Assembly: GCA_017620615.1 (NCBI GenBank)
Contig: JAGAUW010000029.1
Coordinates: 1 to 64,000, forward strand
DNA: 64,000 nt
Direction of reading: 5' to 3'
Origin: Clostridia bacterium
GTDB lineage: Bacteria > Bacillota > Clostridia > Monoglobales > Monoglobaceae
The position numbers were made by a program, and so were the translations under genes. The notes under the pieces were generated by a model, which saw only the letters and a program-made list of their open reading frames with translations, had not been told where the DNA came from and searched no databases. Below, piece after piece: positions 1 through 6,647 of this stretch (position 1 is the stretch's first letter; each line of letters opens with the position of its first letter).

Positions 1-46
1 TAGACTTATGCCATCTTCTGTGGTATGTTTGTGTTGCTAGATGAGG
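1..46 (+). repeat. Leader-like repeat, copy 1 (inverted relative to 5146-5189)
   Basis: The first 46 bases read TAGACTT...TCTTCTGTGGTA...TGTTGCT...GAGGT on the plus strand. The minus strand at 5189-5146 reads TAGACTT...TCTTCTGTGGTA...GTTGCTGGAGGT, so the two are imperfect copies in opposite orientation about 5.1 kb apart. Copy 2 sits just upstream of a small ORF; copy 1 precedes the secreted protein at 75. It may be a mobile leader or the edge of an inserted strip. The match was found by eye. Confidence 0.4.
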
Positions 47-74
47 TAAATACAAATTTAGGAGATGAAAGATT

Positions 75-581
75 ATGAAGAAGAAAATAATATGTGTGGC
101 ACTTGCTACAACAATGTTACTATCAACAACTGCATCGGCTGCACCTTGGTGGCTCAGTAAATATCGAGTGTCCTTTGATAACGAACTTGGAATCGTAGGA
201 AATGTAACCTTACAATTCGCATCGGACGGCGGTAGCTTTATCAGCCCAATAACAAAAAGATACGGCGATAGCATCAGCCTTGAAAGTTACATACCAACAA
301 AATATGGTTATACATTCAAGGGATGGTTTACCGATCCGAGAACAAAGCAGAATCAGGTAACAACATTTATATTCACAAAGCCCGATGTCTTGTATGCGAA
401 ATGGGAGCTAAACTTACAGGAACTTGTAAATCCAAAGGATGAAATTATGGCAAAAGATACCTGCTACCTAACAGACGAGGAAACAAAAACACGAAATGAA
501 ATTATAGAAGAACAAAATAAAACCTACATTGAAGGCTTCGGATATGCAGCTCCAAGTAAAACCAAAACCATCATAGTATAG
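75..581 (+). CDS. Secreted InlB B-repeat (Listeria-Bacteroides repeat) protein
   Basis: 168-aa protein with a clear signal peptide (residues 1-22: Lys-rich start, hydrophobic core, TASA-A cleavage region). Residues about 45-112 match the InlB B-repeat/Flg_new fold: a strand, then YGDSISL, then GYTFKGWFTDP and a closing YAKWE. This domain is common in exported adhesins and surface proteins of Firmicutes, usually in tandem; here there is one copy and no visible LPxTG or S-layer anchor, so the protein is probably secreted or peptide-bound. The start is the ATG 10 nt after AGGAG. The ECF sigma/anti-sigma pair begins about 100 nt downstream and could control it, but that is inference. Confidence 0.7.
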   Translation: MKKKIICVALATTMLLSTTASAAPWWLSKYRVSFDNELGIVGNVTLQFASDGGSFISPITKRYGDSISLESYIPTKYGYTFKGWFTDPRTKQNQVTTFIFTKPDVLYAKWELNLQELVNPKDEIMAKDTCYLTDEETKTRNEIIEEQNKTYIEGFGYAAPSKTKTIIV

Positions 582-690
582 TAGGATATCATTTTAATAT
601 ATGTATTTGTTAAAAAGTATATTTTTTCTTGCAAATATTTCCATTTAATAATATAATGGAATAAGGAAAATAGAATTTGAGGTGTTGGTA

Positions 691-1272
691 TTGTCTATAC
701 ATATGAAGACAGATATTCAAAATAATGATAACGTGGTTTTGAATTTTGAATATATGTATACAAAATATAAAAACATGATTTGGAAGATTATATGTGACTA
801 TTTGGCGGACAAGCAGTTGCGTGAGGAAGTGCTCCAAGATGTTTTTAAAATATTTGATATGAACATTGAAATTTTTGATAATGAAGAAGGTGCGGTCAAA
901 TGGTTGAAAACCGTTACCTACAATAAAATAAAGGATTATAACAGAAAAACCAAAGCTCGCAAGAAATATTTTGATGTTGTATCGAGGGATGACGAAAATC
1001 TTGAGGAATACAGCGCTTCGCCAGAGACTGAGACTCAAAATATAGTCATTGGCAGAGAAAACATATCAGAAATATCAAAGGCAATTTACGAATTGGAACC
1101 GATTTATCGTGATGTGATTTATTGGGTTTATTATGTGGAATGGACTCCAAAAGAAATATCCGCAAAATATAACATTCCTTTGAACACAGTTTATTCAAGA
1201 CTTAAAAAGGCGAGGGCTATTTTGCGTGAAAAAAATGAGTTAAAGATTTTGAAAGGGAGGGTTGACGCATGA
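691..1272 (+). CDS. ECF-type RNA polymerase sigma factor
   Basis: About 193 aa with the two-domain layout of group 4 (ECF) sigma factors. Region 2 is near residues 20-90 (YKNMIWKIICDYL, then REEVLQDVF, then AVKWLKTVTYNKIKDY) and region 4 near 130-180 (YRDVIYWVYYVEWTPKEISAKY, then TVYSRLKKARAILRE, a helix-turn-helix). An acidic linker joins them. The frame is open from GTG 682, but the GAGGTG ribosome site at 679-684 overlaps that codon, so TTG 691 or ATG 703 is the better start. The stop overlaps the next gene by 4 nt (ATGA), the usual sigma/anti-sigma coupling. Confidence 0.85.
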   Translation: MSIHMKTDIQNNDNVVLNFEYMYTKYKNMIWKIICDYLADKQLREEVLQDVFKIFDMNIEIFDNEEGAVKWLKTVTYNKIKDYNRKTKARKKYFDVVSRDDENLEEYSASPETETQNIVIGRENISEISKAIYELEPIYRDVIYWVYYVEWTPKEISAKYNIPLNTVYSRLKKARAILREKNELKILKGRVDA

Positions 1273-2030
1273 AAAATAAAAAGTACATAATAAGCGATAA
1301 AGAATTTGACAAAATGATAAAAAAGAGCATTGAAACAGAAATGAATGACGGAAAAGATGTAATAACGGATGAAGAACTTTTGGCAATGGGATATACATTG
1401 CCGCCTGAAGATATTCCCCAAAGGATTATGGCAGAGCATGCCAATGAAGGCAAAGTTGGAAAAAGAACACACACAACCGTACGCAAGCTTATTATTGCGG
1501 TTGCGACTTTGGGAATATTGCTGGCAACAATGAGTGTATCAGGTGTAAGGTTTTATGTATTTAATATTGTAAGTGAAATAAGACAAAACTCCATACAATT
1601 TTTTGGCACAAACAAAAGTACATATGAGTATGACGTGGATGAAGCTTTGGCATATGAAAATGCTGAAAAGGAATTGGGCGTTTCTATTTTAAAACCGGGG
1701 TATTTGCCTGATGGGTTTGAGTTTGAGAAGATTAGAGTTTATGTCAAAGATTGTGTGATAATGAATTATGGGAAAGGTGATAATATAATAAGAATTACAC
1801 AAAAACTCCTAATTGATGAAACGGAAACAGGTGAAATGGTTGATATAAATGATGGAGATATGTATATCCTAAAAGCTCAGGATGCCCAGATAAAAGTGGA
1901 AAGGCACGTGCGAAAAGAAACGGAAGATGAGTGGCTGAGTGCAGTCTGGGATAATGAAAACATATCCTATAGAGTCGAGGGTAATATAAACCAAAAAGAG
2001 TTTGAAAAATTTATCAAAAAACTAAAGTAA
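1269..2030 (+). CDS. Membrane-anchored anti-sigma factor with DUF4367-like domain
   Basis: 253 aa. The cytosolic N-terminus (1-72) is charged and probably binds the sigma factor; one membrane segment lies at about 73-93 (LIIAVATLGILLATMSVSGV). The exported C-terminal half contains LGVSILKPGYLPDGFEFEKIRVY, then a predicted beta-rich stretch, typical of DUF4367 in clostridial anti-sigma proteins. It is translationally coupled to the ECF sigma gene and followed by a strong terminator, so the two genes form a complete unit. The signal it senses cannot be read from the sequence. Confidence 0.75.
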   Translation: MKNKKYIISDKEFDKMIKKSIETEMNDGKDVITDEELLAMGYTLPPEDIPQRIMAEHANEGKVGKRTHTTVRKLIIAVATLGILLATMSVSGVRFYVFNIVSEIRQNSIQFFGTNKSTYEYDVDEALAYENAEKELGVSILKPGYLPDGFEFEKIRVYVKDCVIMNYGKGDNIIRITQKLLIDETETGEMVDINDGDMYILKAQDAQIKVERHVRKETEDEWLSAVWDNENISYRVEGNINQKEFEKFIKKLK

Positions 2031-2042
2031 AAATATTTATTT

Positions 2043-2083
2043 AAAGAGCAGGTTATAAGAAAATTATAGCCTGCTCTTTTTTT
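2043..2083 (+). terminator. Intrinsic terminator of the sigma/anti-sigma operon
   Basis: A 16-bp stem (AAAGAGCAGGTTATAA against TTATAGCCTGCTCTTT, one G-T pair) with a 5-nt loop, followed by a run of T. Confidence 0.85.
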
Positions 2084-2095
2084 GTTGTCATCAAA

Positions 2096-2143
2096 AGCCT
2101 TCCCCTTGAGGGGAAGGTGTCAGCGATAGCTGACGGATGAGGT
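2096..2143. repeat. Palindromic intergenic repeat (two hairpins)
   Basis: Two adjacent perfect hairpins: CCTTCCCC-TTGA-GGGGAAGG (2098-2117) and GTCAGC-GATA-GCTGAC (2119-2134), followed by GGATGAGGTG. From memory this module is a widespread extragenic, MITE-like repeat in gut Clostridia. Only one copy is visible here and its flanking inverted partner is absent, so it may be a solo end. Confidence 0.65.
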
Positions 2144-2245
2144 GTAATGTAAAAAATAATATAAAAAAACAAAAATTTTTTTCAAAAAGATAAAAATTTT
2201 TCAAAAAATGTGACAAAAATTACTTGGTAATACGTTATATATTAC

Positions 2246-2732
2246 AGAGGGGGACAAAAAGTATAGGAGGTTACAAATGAAAAAATTTAAAATTATTGCT
2301 TTGATGTTGGTTTTTGTGTTGTCTTTGCAATGTGTAGCTTTTGCAAATGTACAGCCAAGAGGCAGGTATCTTTTGGGAGGTGGCTGCAGCATAACGCCCT
2401 ATTCGGGGTATGTAATTGTTACAGGACACACAGATGCTTATGAAGATGTGGATAAGCTCATTGTTGAAGTGACTGTGTTTAAGGAAGTATCACCGGGTTG
2501 TTGGATAGAGTTTTGGTCAGACTCTTTATCGACAACTGATGATTCGTATGTTCGCATGACGAATACAAGAGTAAATGTGGATAACGGCTACAGATATATG
2601 GTTGAGGCTACCCACACGGTTAAGCACGGCAATGTTACCGAAACAAATTATTCGGAAACAAACTATGTAATAGTATATTAAAAAATACATAATTTGATTT
2701 ATTAAAAAATTTATTAACATTTGTCCCCCTCT
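2246..2732. repeat. 13-bp inverted repeats bracketing a small secreted gene
   Basis: AGAGGGGGACAAA at 2246-2258 is exactly repeated in inverted orientation (TTTGTCCCCCTCT) at 2720-2732. The pair encloses the gene at 2277-2681, the left arm lying just upstream of its ribosome-binding site. No transposase lies between them. They may be ends of a miniature cassette or complementary parts of one transcript. Confidence 0.55.
2277..2681 (+). CDS. Small secreted protein, unrecognised
   Basis: 134 aa with a signal peptide (residues 1-23, cleavage near AFA-N). The mature part begins QPRGRYLLGGGCSI and is rich in alternating polar and hydrophobic residues (TVFKEVSPGCWIEFWSDS, YRYMVEATHTVKHGNV), which suggests a small beta-sandwich; two cysteines (GGGC and PGCW) could form a disulfide. 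It resembles small exported proteins often seen near ECF sigma systems in Clostridia, but I do not recognise a named family. The ATG lies 9 nt after TAGGAGG. A 13-bp inverted repeat flanks the gene. Confidence 0.7.
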   Translation: MKKFKIIALMLVFVLSLQCVAFANVQPRGRYLLGGGCSITPYSGYVIVTGHTDAYEDVDKLIVEVTVFKEVSPGCWIEFWSDSLSTTDDSYVRMTNTRVNVDNGYRYMVEATHTVKHGNVTETNYSETNYVIVY

Positions 2733-2743
2733 CAAAAAAATGT

Positions 2744-2784
2744 AGAGTCAGTGCTGGAGAGGCATGCATCTCCGGTATGACTCT
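2744..2784 (+). other. Stem-loop downstream of the small secreted gene
   Basis: Outer stem AGAGTCA/TGACTCT and inner stem GGAGA/TCTCC around a GCATGC-containing loop. There is no T-run, so it may protect the transcript 3' end rather than terminate transcription. Confidence 0.45.
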
Positions 2785-2888
2785 ATTAAATTTGCACATA
2801 AGGAAATATATATCATTGTTGTTACGTTTTTTAATTGATAAAATTGCATTGTATAAATTTGTCAAACAAAGGAGAAAAAAGAAGAATT

Positions 2889-3149
2889 ATGAAGCATGCA
2901 TACAAAGATAGCATTAAATCTATTTTACATAGGGAACTAATCAAAACTATTGAAGAGTCGAATTTGACCCAGGAGGAAACAGCGGAAATTTTAGGTATTG
3001 ATGTGCGTTCACTTGCGTATTTGAAAGCAGGAACAACAATGTGCAGTTCAACTACTTTACTTATATATCTTACAAAGCTATGCAAAAATCCTACTAAATT
3101 CCTTGAAGATGTTGAGGGTGTTATAAAAGAGCTTGAACAAGAAATATAA
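2889..3149 (+). CDS. XRE-family (Cro/C1) DNA-binding protein
   Basis: 86 aa. A helix-turn-helix occupies about residues 16-50 (ELIKTIEESNLTQEETAEILGI then VRSLAYLKAG), followed by two helices that probably dimerise. The frame is open from 2835, but ATG 2889, downstream of AAAGGAG, is the sensible start. It stands alone with its own terminator. The domain gives no target; the nearest candidates are the surrounding accessory genes. Confidence 0.75.
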   Translation: MKHAYKDSIKSILHRELIKTIEESNLTQEETAEILGIDVRSLAYLKAGTTMCSSTTLLIYLTKLCKNPTKFLEDVEGVIKELEQEI

Positions 3150-3173
3150 ATAAAAAAAATATATAATAAACAC

Positions 3174-3219
3174 CAAACACCCCGAAATCGGACAATTTCG
3201 GGGTGTTTGATATTTTTAT
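3174..3219 (+). terminator. Intrinsic terminator after the XRE gene
   Basis: A perfect 15-bp stem, CAAACACCCCGAAAT against ATTTCGGGGTGTTTG, with a 6-nt loop and a T-rich tail (GATATTTTTAT). It faces the minus-strand gene at 3314-3556 and may work in both directions. Confidence 0.85.
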
Positions 3220-3313
3220 CATCAATCAGGAGTGTAAAAATGAATTATGTTTCCTTGTGAATGGCATAATTTTGTATGAAAAATGATTTGGTGTTGGTCA
3301 TTTTTGTGACTTT

Positions 3314-3556
3314 TTAAAGATGAGAGGGTTTGACTGCGTTTTTGATTTCAAAAGACATATCTGCGATTATATCATGAATATGTATAGGAAATACCTGGTG
3401 TTCGTTGCAGGTGTCTACCAGTTTTTCTGCATACTTCTTTTCGGTGAATACCTTGGGAATATACTTTGTTTGGACACCATCTTCCCAAATCTCTATTCCA
3501 TAGGATATTTGTCCGTTTATATGCTCTTCTCTTATGCGATAAAGTATACCATACAT
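3314..3556 (-). CDS. Small conserved-looking cytosolic protein (DUF6514-like?)
   Basis: 80 aa counted from ATG 3556, which follows GGGGGTGAG; the frame itself is open to 3607. The sequence MYGILYRIREEHINGQISYGIEI...FTEKKYAEKLVDTCNEHQVFPIHIHDIIADM looks like a compact alpha/beta protein without signal or membrane segment. It reminds me of the short clostridial DUF6514 proteins (YGI motif, a KY-F-EK-A region and a C-terminal acidic helix), but this is recall and not a database hit. Function unknown. Confidence 0.6.
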   Translation of the reverse strand: MYGILYRIREEHINGQISYGIEIWEDGVQTKYIPKVFTEKKYAEKLVDTCNEHQVFPIHIHDIIADMSFEIKNAVKPSHL

Positions 3557-3761
3557 TTTTCTCACCCCCTTCAAGTGGAATGTCTCTATTCTAACTCTAT
3601 TCGACAAATTTGGCTATGATATAAATTTCATTATTTTAATCGGTGGGAATATTGTGTGTTATACAGCAACTTTCAGTTGATGCAATAAGGAGATGACATA
3701 AGGCGAGTTTAGTTATATAATATATAATACAAAATTAAAAGTTATGCGGTAAATGTACTAA

Positions 3762-3783
3762 TATCACGATAACTATTGTGATA
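3762..3783. promoter_or_regulatory. 22-bp dyad upstream of recombinase promoter
   Basis: TATCACGATA and TATTGTGATA, separated by 2 nt, are inverted repeats matching at 9 of 10 positions. The dyad ends 17 nt before the -35 box of the left recombinase remnant, as expected for an operator. The binding protein is unknown. Confidence 0.4.
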
Positions 3784-3800
3784 AAAGAAGAAGCTGGTTG

Positions 3801-3829
3801 TTGACAACTCCGCAGAATATTTTTATGGC
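3801..3829 (+). promoter_or_regulatory. Promoter of left recombinase copy
   Basis: TTGACA (3801-3806), 17-nt spacer, TATGGC (3824-3829). The same layout (TTGACA, 17 nt, TATGTT) precedes the opposite copy, so the homology of the two recombinases extends upstream through their promoters. Confidence 0.6.
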
Positions 3830-3871
3830 ACGAGTAAAATAATAATATAAAAAGGAAAGGAAGTTGTTACA

Positions 3872-4465
3872 ATGACAATGACAAAGGAACTTATTGAAAA
3901 ATTTAAGAAGTATTTGATTGAGGAAGAAAAGTCCTCTGCAACCCTTGAAAAGTATATACGTGATGTAACTGCATTTTTTGTATGGCTTGCCGGCTGCAAT
4001 GTTAAAAAACTGACGGTACTTCGCTACAAGGAATATTTGATTGAAAAGTATGCATCAGCTTCGGTGAATTCTATACTGTCCTCATTGAATTGTTTTTTTG
4101 AATTTAGTGGGTGGCGTGAGTTAAAAGTGAAAATGTTGAAAATTCAGAGACAGATTTTCGCAGAAAAGAATAAGGAACTCACAAAAGCAGAATACGAAAG
4201 ACTGCTAAATGTGGCTGTGCACAATAAGAACAAAAGACTATATTATCTTATGCAAACAATATGTGCAAGTGGAATCAGGGTATCGGAATTGAAAGCCATA
4301 ACGATTGAAGCTGTTCGAACAGGACGAGCTGTAATAAACTGTAAAGGTAAAACAAGACAAATATGGGGCCACTTGTTATTTTTTGCCTTTTTGCATATTC
4401 TAAAAGCATTTTGCAAAGCTCTTTTGGCAAGATCACAATACGCATTTTCCCTTTGCAGTTTATAG
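3872..4465 (+). pseudogene. Truncated tyrosine recombinase/integrase, left arm
   Basis: Residues 1-163 match the N-terminal SAM-like core-binding domain (ELIEKFKKYLIEEEKSSATLEKYIRDV...) and the start of the catalytic domain, including the first active-site Arg in ICASGIRVSEL. After CKGKTRQI, near 4360, the frame runs into antisense sequence of the opposite copy, so the remaining catalytic residues (the HxxR box and the Tyr nucleophile) are missing. The last 35 or so codons (4361-4465) are not native. The protein cannot be active alone. Upstream sequence and promoter are shared with the right arm, showing an inverted duplication of related but diverged genes. Confidence 0.8.
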
Positions 4466-4937
4466 TTGCTTTTCTCATTTTAAGACTTTCAATCGTAACC
4501 GCTGAGAGTTCCGATACCCTGATTCCACTTGCACATATTGTTTGCATAAGGTAATATAGTCTTTCATTCTTTTTTGACTTCGCAGCATCAAGCAGGCTTT
4601 CATATTCGGCTCTCGTCAGTTCTTTTTCCTTTTGTGCGAAAATCTGCTTTTGAATTTTTAGCATTTTGACCTTTAATTCGTACCAATGGTTAAAGTTGAA
4701 GAAACTGTTGAGTGATGATAGAACCGAATTTACGGAAGCAGGTGCAAATTTTTCTGTTAAATGCTCCTTATAACAAAGTACCGTCCGTTTATTAATTTCA
4801 CTACCCGAAACCCATGTGAAAAAAGTATTAATATCACGCATATATTTATCAAGCGTAGCAGTTGATTTTTCCTCATTGATCAAGTAGTCTTTGAAATTTT
4901 CAATAAGTTCTTGGGTTATAGTTTTTGTCATTGTCAT
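4371..4937 (-). pseudogene. Truncated tyrosine recombinase/integrase, right arm
   Basis: Paralogue of the left arm in opposite orientation. It begins MTMTKTITQELIENFKDYLINEEKSTATLDKYMRDINTFF and keeps the Arg box ICASGIRVSEL. It extends about 25 residues further (MRIVILPKELCKMLLEYAKRQKITSGPIFV) before joining antisense of the left arm; the frame stays open to 4275 with non-native sequence. The HxxR and Tyr residues are absent. The protein differs from the left arm at many positions, so this is an old paralogue pair rather than a recent duplication. The shared junction lies at GACAAATAT (4356-4364). Confidence 0.8.
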
Positions 4938-4979
4938 TTTAACAACTTCCTTTCTTATTTATATTATTATTTTATCACG

Positions 4980-5008
4980 AACATAATAATATTCGATGGA
5001 GTTGTCAA
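4980..5008 (-). promoter_or_regulatory. Promoter of right recombinase copy
   Basis: On the minus strand TTGACA (5008-5003), 17-nt spacer, TATGTT (4985-4980). It mirrors the left-arm promoter. Confidence 0.6.
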
Positions 5009-5046
5009 TGATTTAACTTCATTTTCATGAATTTTGATATATAAAT

Positions 5047-5085
5047 AGGCGATTATGATTTCATTTTTTAAAATCATAACCGCCT
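5047..5085 (-). terminator. Strong hairpin overlapping the end of the 26-aa ORF
   Basis: A 15-bp stem, AGGCGATTATGATTT against AAATCATAACCGCCT, with one G-T pair and a 9-nt loop. T-runs are weak on both strands. It covers the last eight codons of the small ORF on the minus strand, so it may be a terminator or an RNA-stability element. Confidence 0.5.
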
Positions 5086-5141
5086 TGATATATTGTTTTT
5101 ATTATGTAGCTAAAACCCATAAGTTCAATATTTATAGCCAT
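5061..5141 (-). CDS. Possible 26-aa small ORF with strong ribosome-binding site
   Basis: Reading 5141 to 5061 on the minus strand gives MAINIELMGFSYIIKTIYQGGYDFKK and a TGA stop. It is preceded by GGAGGTGG at ideal spacing (6 nt between GGAGGT and ATG), stronger than most start sites in the window. The middle is hydrophobic and the end is basic, as in small regulatory or toxin peptides, but I recognise no family. The 3' end lies in a strong hairpin. The leader resembles the first 46 bases of the window. It could instead be an untranslated RNA that carries a chance SD. Confidence 0.4.
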   Translation of the reverse strand: MAINIELMGFSYIIKTIYQGGYDFKK

Positions 5142-5145
5142 GTTG

Positions 5146-5189
5146 CCACCTCCAGCAACAACACTACCACAGAAGAGGAGGAAAGTCTA
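5146..5189 (-). repeat. Leader-like repeat, copy 2
   Basis: Minus-strand copy of the element at 1-46. Here it carries the GGAGGTGG ribosome-binding site of the 26-aa ORF. The shared blocks are TAGACTT, TCTTCTGTGGTA and TTGCT. Confidence 0.4.
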
Positions 5190-5263
5190 CGAAGGATTTT
5201 GAACATATTATTATTGTTAAAATAAGATGTTGCAAATTAGTAAAATAGATCTTTTAACTAAAT

Positions 5264-5304
5264 AAACCTTGCTTTTTATACACGGTAAACAAGGTTTGTT
5301 TTTG
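5264..5304. terminator. Hairpin between the small ORF and the membrane protein
   Basis: AAACCTTG and CAAGGTTT form a stem around an 18-nt loop, followed on the plus strand by GTTTTTG. Of the remaining sequence between 4938 and 5336 I see only the promoter, hairpin, small ORF and repeat listed separately. Confidence 0.45.
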
Positions 5305-5336
5305 TACAATCTTAATTGACAATTACATTGCTATTA

Positions 5337-6191
5337 TTAACTAGTCTTATCTGTCTTGAATGTATTTATTATCTCGTCAAAATTCGAATTATCCATAGTT
5401 GTATACATTTGTGGAACATAAGAATATAAAAATCTGCGAATTTTACCATAGGATAACTTACACGCCATAACAACTTTTATTCTATGTTTTAGTTTAATAA
5501 TTCTATTTTGAGGTTCCTTAAAGCTCATTCTTAAAAATAATATTTCGTATTTTGCGAAGACAGCAAACAAATAAGAGATGGGCAAATATAGGATTGACAG
5601 CATAATAGGTAAAGTAAAACTTATACAAATATCTATTAATTCAATAGTCCCTACTGCGTTAATTGCTGATTTTATAGTAAAAAATAAAATGAGCAACCCA
5701 GTGAAGCCTACTATGCCATCTACAAATTTCTTTACAGGAATATCCTTGTCCTTTGCAGCAAATTGTAGCAAAACGAAGAAAACTAGAATGGGTTGTAACA
5801 GAAGTTCAATAACAATATTAAAAGTAAATGTTCCTGAGAAAAACTGAACCAATGCTGTAAATTTCAAATTATCAATTACTATATTCTTAAAATAGTTATT
5901 CTCCAATTGGTGACTGGCGGCATTAAAACAAATAGGGACACCTACGAAAAATGTCCAAATTACAATATCTTTGAGATATTGCCATTTCCAAAAAGTAAAT
6001 TTTGTACACAAGTAGACAAAAATGCTGGAATATATTAGCACAAAGAAAAAAGGAATGATCAACTTTACTTTGCAAGCTGCATTTATTACGTTACCAAATG
6101 CAATTCTTGTTTTTTTATGTAGCAGAATGTAAACTATAAAAAGAATTGCATAAAAAACAATCGCTATCTCACGGGTAGAAAATATCCACAT
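5337..6191 (-). CDS. Multi-pass membrane protein, unrecognised
   Basis: 284 aa from ATG 6191, which follows AAAGGAG; the frame is open to 6311, but that extension crosses the tRNA terminator. I count about six or seven hydrophobic segments (for example IAIVFYAILFIVYILL, IIPFFFVLIYSSIFVYLC, IVIELLLQPILVFFVLLQF, GLLILFFTIKSAI, LPIMLSILYLPISYLFAVFA), then a basic cytosolic tail of about 75 residues ending in DEIINTFKTDKTS. There are no catalytic or transport motifs I can name. Base composition is AT-rich like the rest of the accessory strip, which fits an acquired gene. Function unknown. Confidence 0.65.
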   Translation of the reverse strand: MWIFSTREIAIVFYAILFIVYILLHKKTRIAFGNVINAACKVKLIIPFFFVLIYSSIFVYLCTKFTFWKWQYLKDIVIWTFFVGVPICFNAASHQLENNYFKNIVIDNLKFTALVQFFSGTFTFNIVIELLLQPILVFFVLLQFAAKDKDIPVKKFVDGIVGFTGLLILFFTIKSAINAVGTIELIDICISFTLPIMLSILYLPISYLFAVFAKYEILFLRMSFKEPQNRIIKLKHRIKVVMACKLSYGKIRRFLYSYVPQMYTTMDNSNFDEIINTFKTDKTS

Positions 6192-6265
6192 ACAAATCTC
6201 CTTTATCAAAAAATATATAAATAATATATCATAATTACAATGATAAGTAAATACACGGACAGGTG

Positions 6266-6300
6266 AAGAAAAAGCACAGCTATTTTCGTAGCTGTGCTTT
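6266..6300 (-). terminator. Terminator of the tRNA-Leu transcript
   Basis: On the minus strand, AAAGCACAGCTA and TAGCTGTGCTTT form a 12-bp stem with a 6-nt loop, then TTCTT. It lies 4 nt beyond the CCA end of tRNA-Leu. Confidence 0.8.
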
Positions 6301-6303
6301 CGG

Positions 6304-6390
6304 TGGTGCACCTGAGGAGACTTGAACTCCTAAGCCGTTGCCGGCACACGGACCTGAACCGTGCGCGTCTGCCAATTCCGCCACAGGTGC
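6304..6390 (-). tRNA. tRNA-Leu (anticodon CAG)
   Basis: 87 nt including an encoded CCA. The acceptor stem is GCACCTG/CAGGTGC with discriminator A; the anticodon loop is TTCAGGT flanked by ACGG/CCGT; a long variable arm, as in class II tRNAs, contains the GCCG/CGGC pairs. The T-loop is TTCAAGT. Confidence 0.92.
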
Positions 6391-6459
6391 GAATATTAAA
6401 TTTTAAGTTGTTAGCATTTACACAAGCCGTTTTTGTTTATTCCCTTAAAAAGGGTTCAC

Positions 6460-6532
6460 GGACTTGAACCTGCACTTCTGTGAAGAAATATGGACCTGAA
6501 CCATACGCGTCTGCCAATTCCACCATATCCGC
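6460..6532 (-). pseudogene. 3'-truncated tRNA-Leu (anticodon CAG)
   Basis: Begins GCGGATATGGTGGAATTGGCAG and has a good D-arm, anticodon arm (TATGG-TTCAGGT-CCATA) and variable arm. It matches only as far as GGTTCAAGTCC in the T-arm. The sequence that should complete the T-stem and the acceptor strand TATCCGC-A-CCA is absent; GTGAACCC and a T-run follow, making a small hairpin (GGTTC/GAACC). It cannot form a normal acceptor stem. It lies 69 nt before the intact tRNA-Leu and shares its promoter. Confidence 0.7.
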
Positions 6533-6545
6533 AAGTAACTCGTAT

Positions 6546-6574
6546 ATAATAACATAATTTTTTTGATACTGCAA
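6546..6574 (-). promoter_or_regulatory. Promoter of the tRNA-Leu pair
   Basis: On the minus strand TTGCAG (6574-6569), 17-nt spacer, TATTAT (6551-6546), 13 nt before the first tRNA-like sequence. Confidence 0.65.
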
Positions 6575-6647
6575 GAGTTTTTTTAAAAAACTAAAAATTT
6601 TGCAAAACTTTTTATTCTTTTTCAATATAAATCACTTTGGATGTGGC

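Noticed and set aside
6437-6625. 62-aa open frame across the truncated tRNA
   Set aside because: It is read through the tRNA-like sequence and its promoter; no SD.
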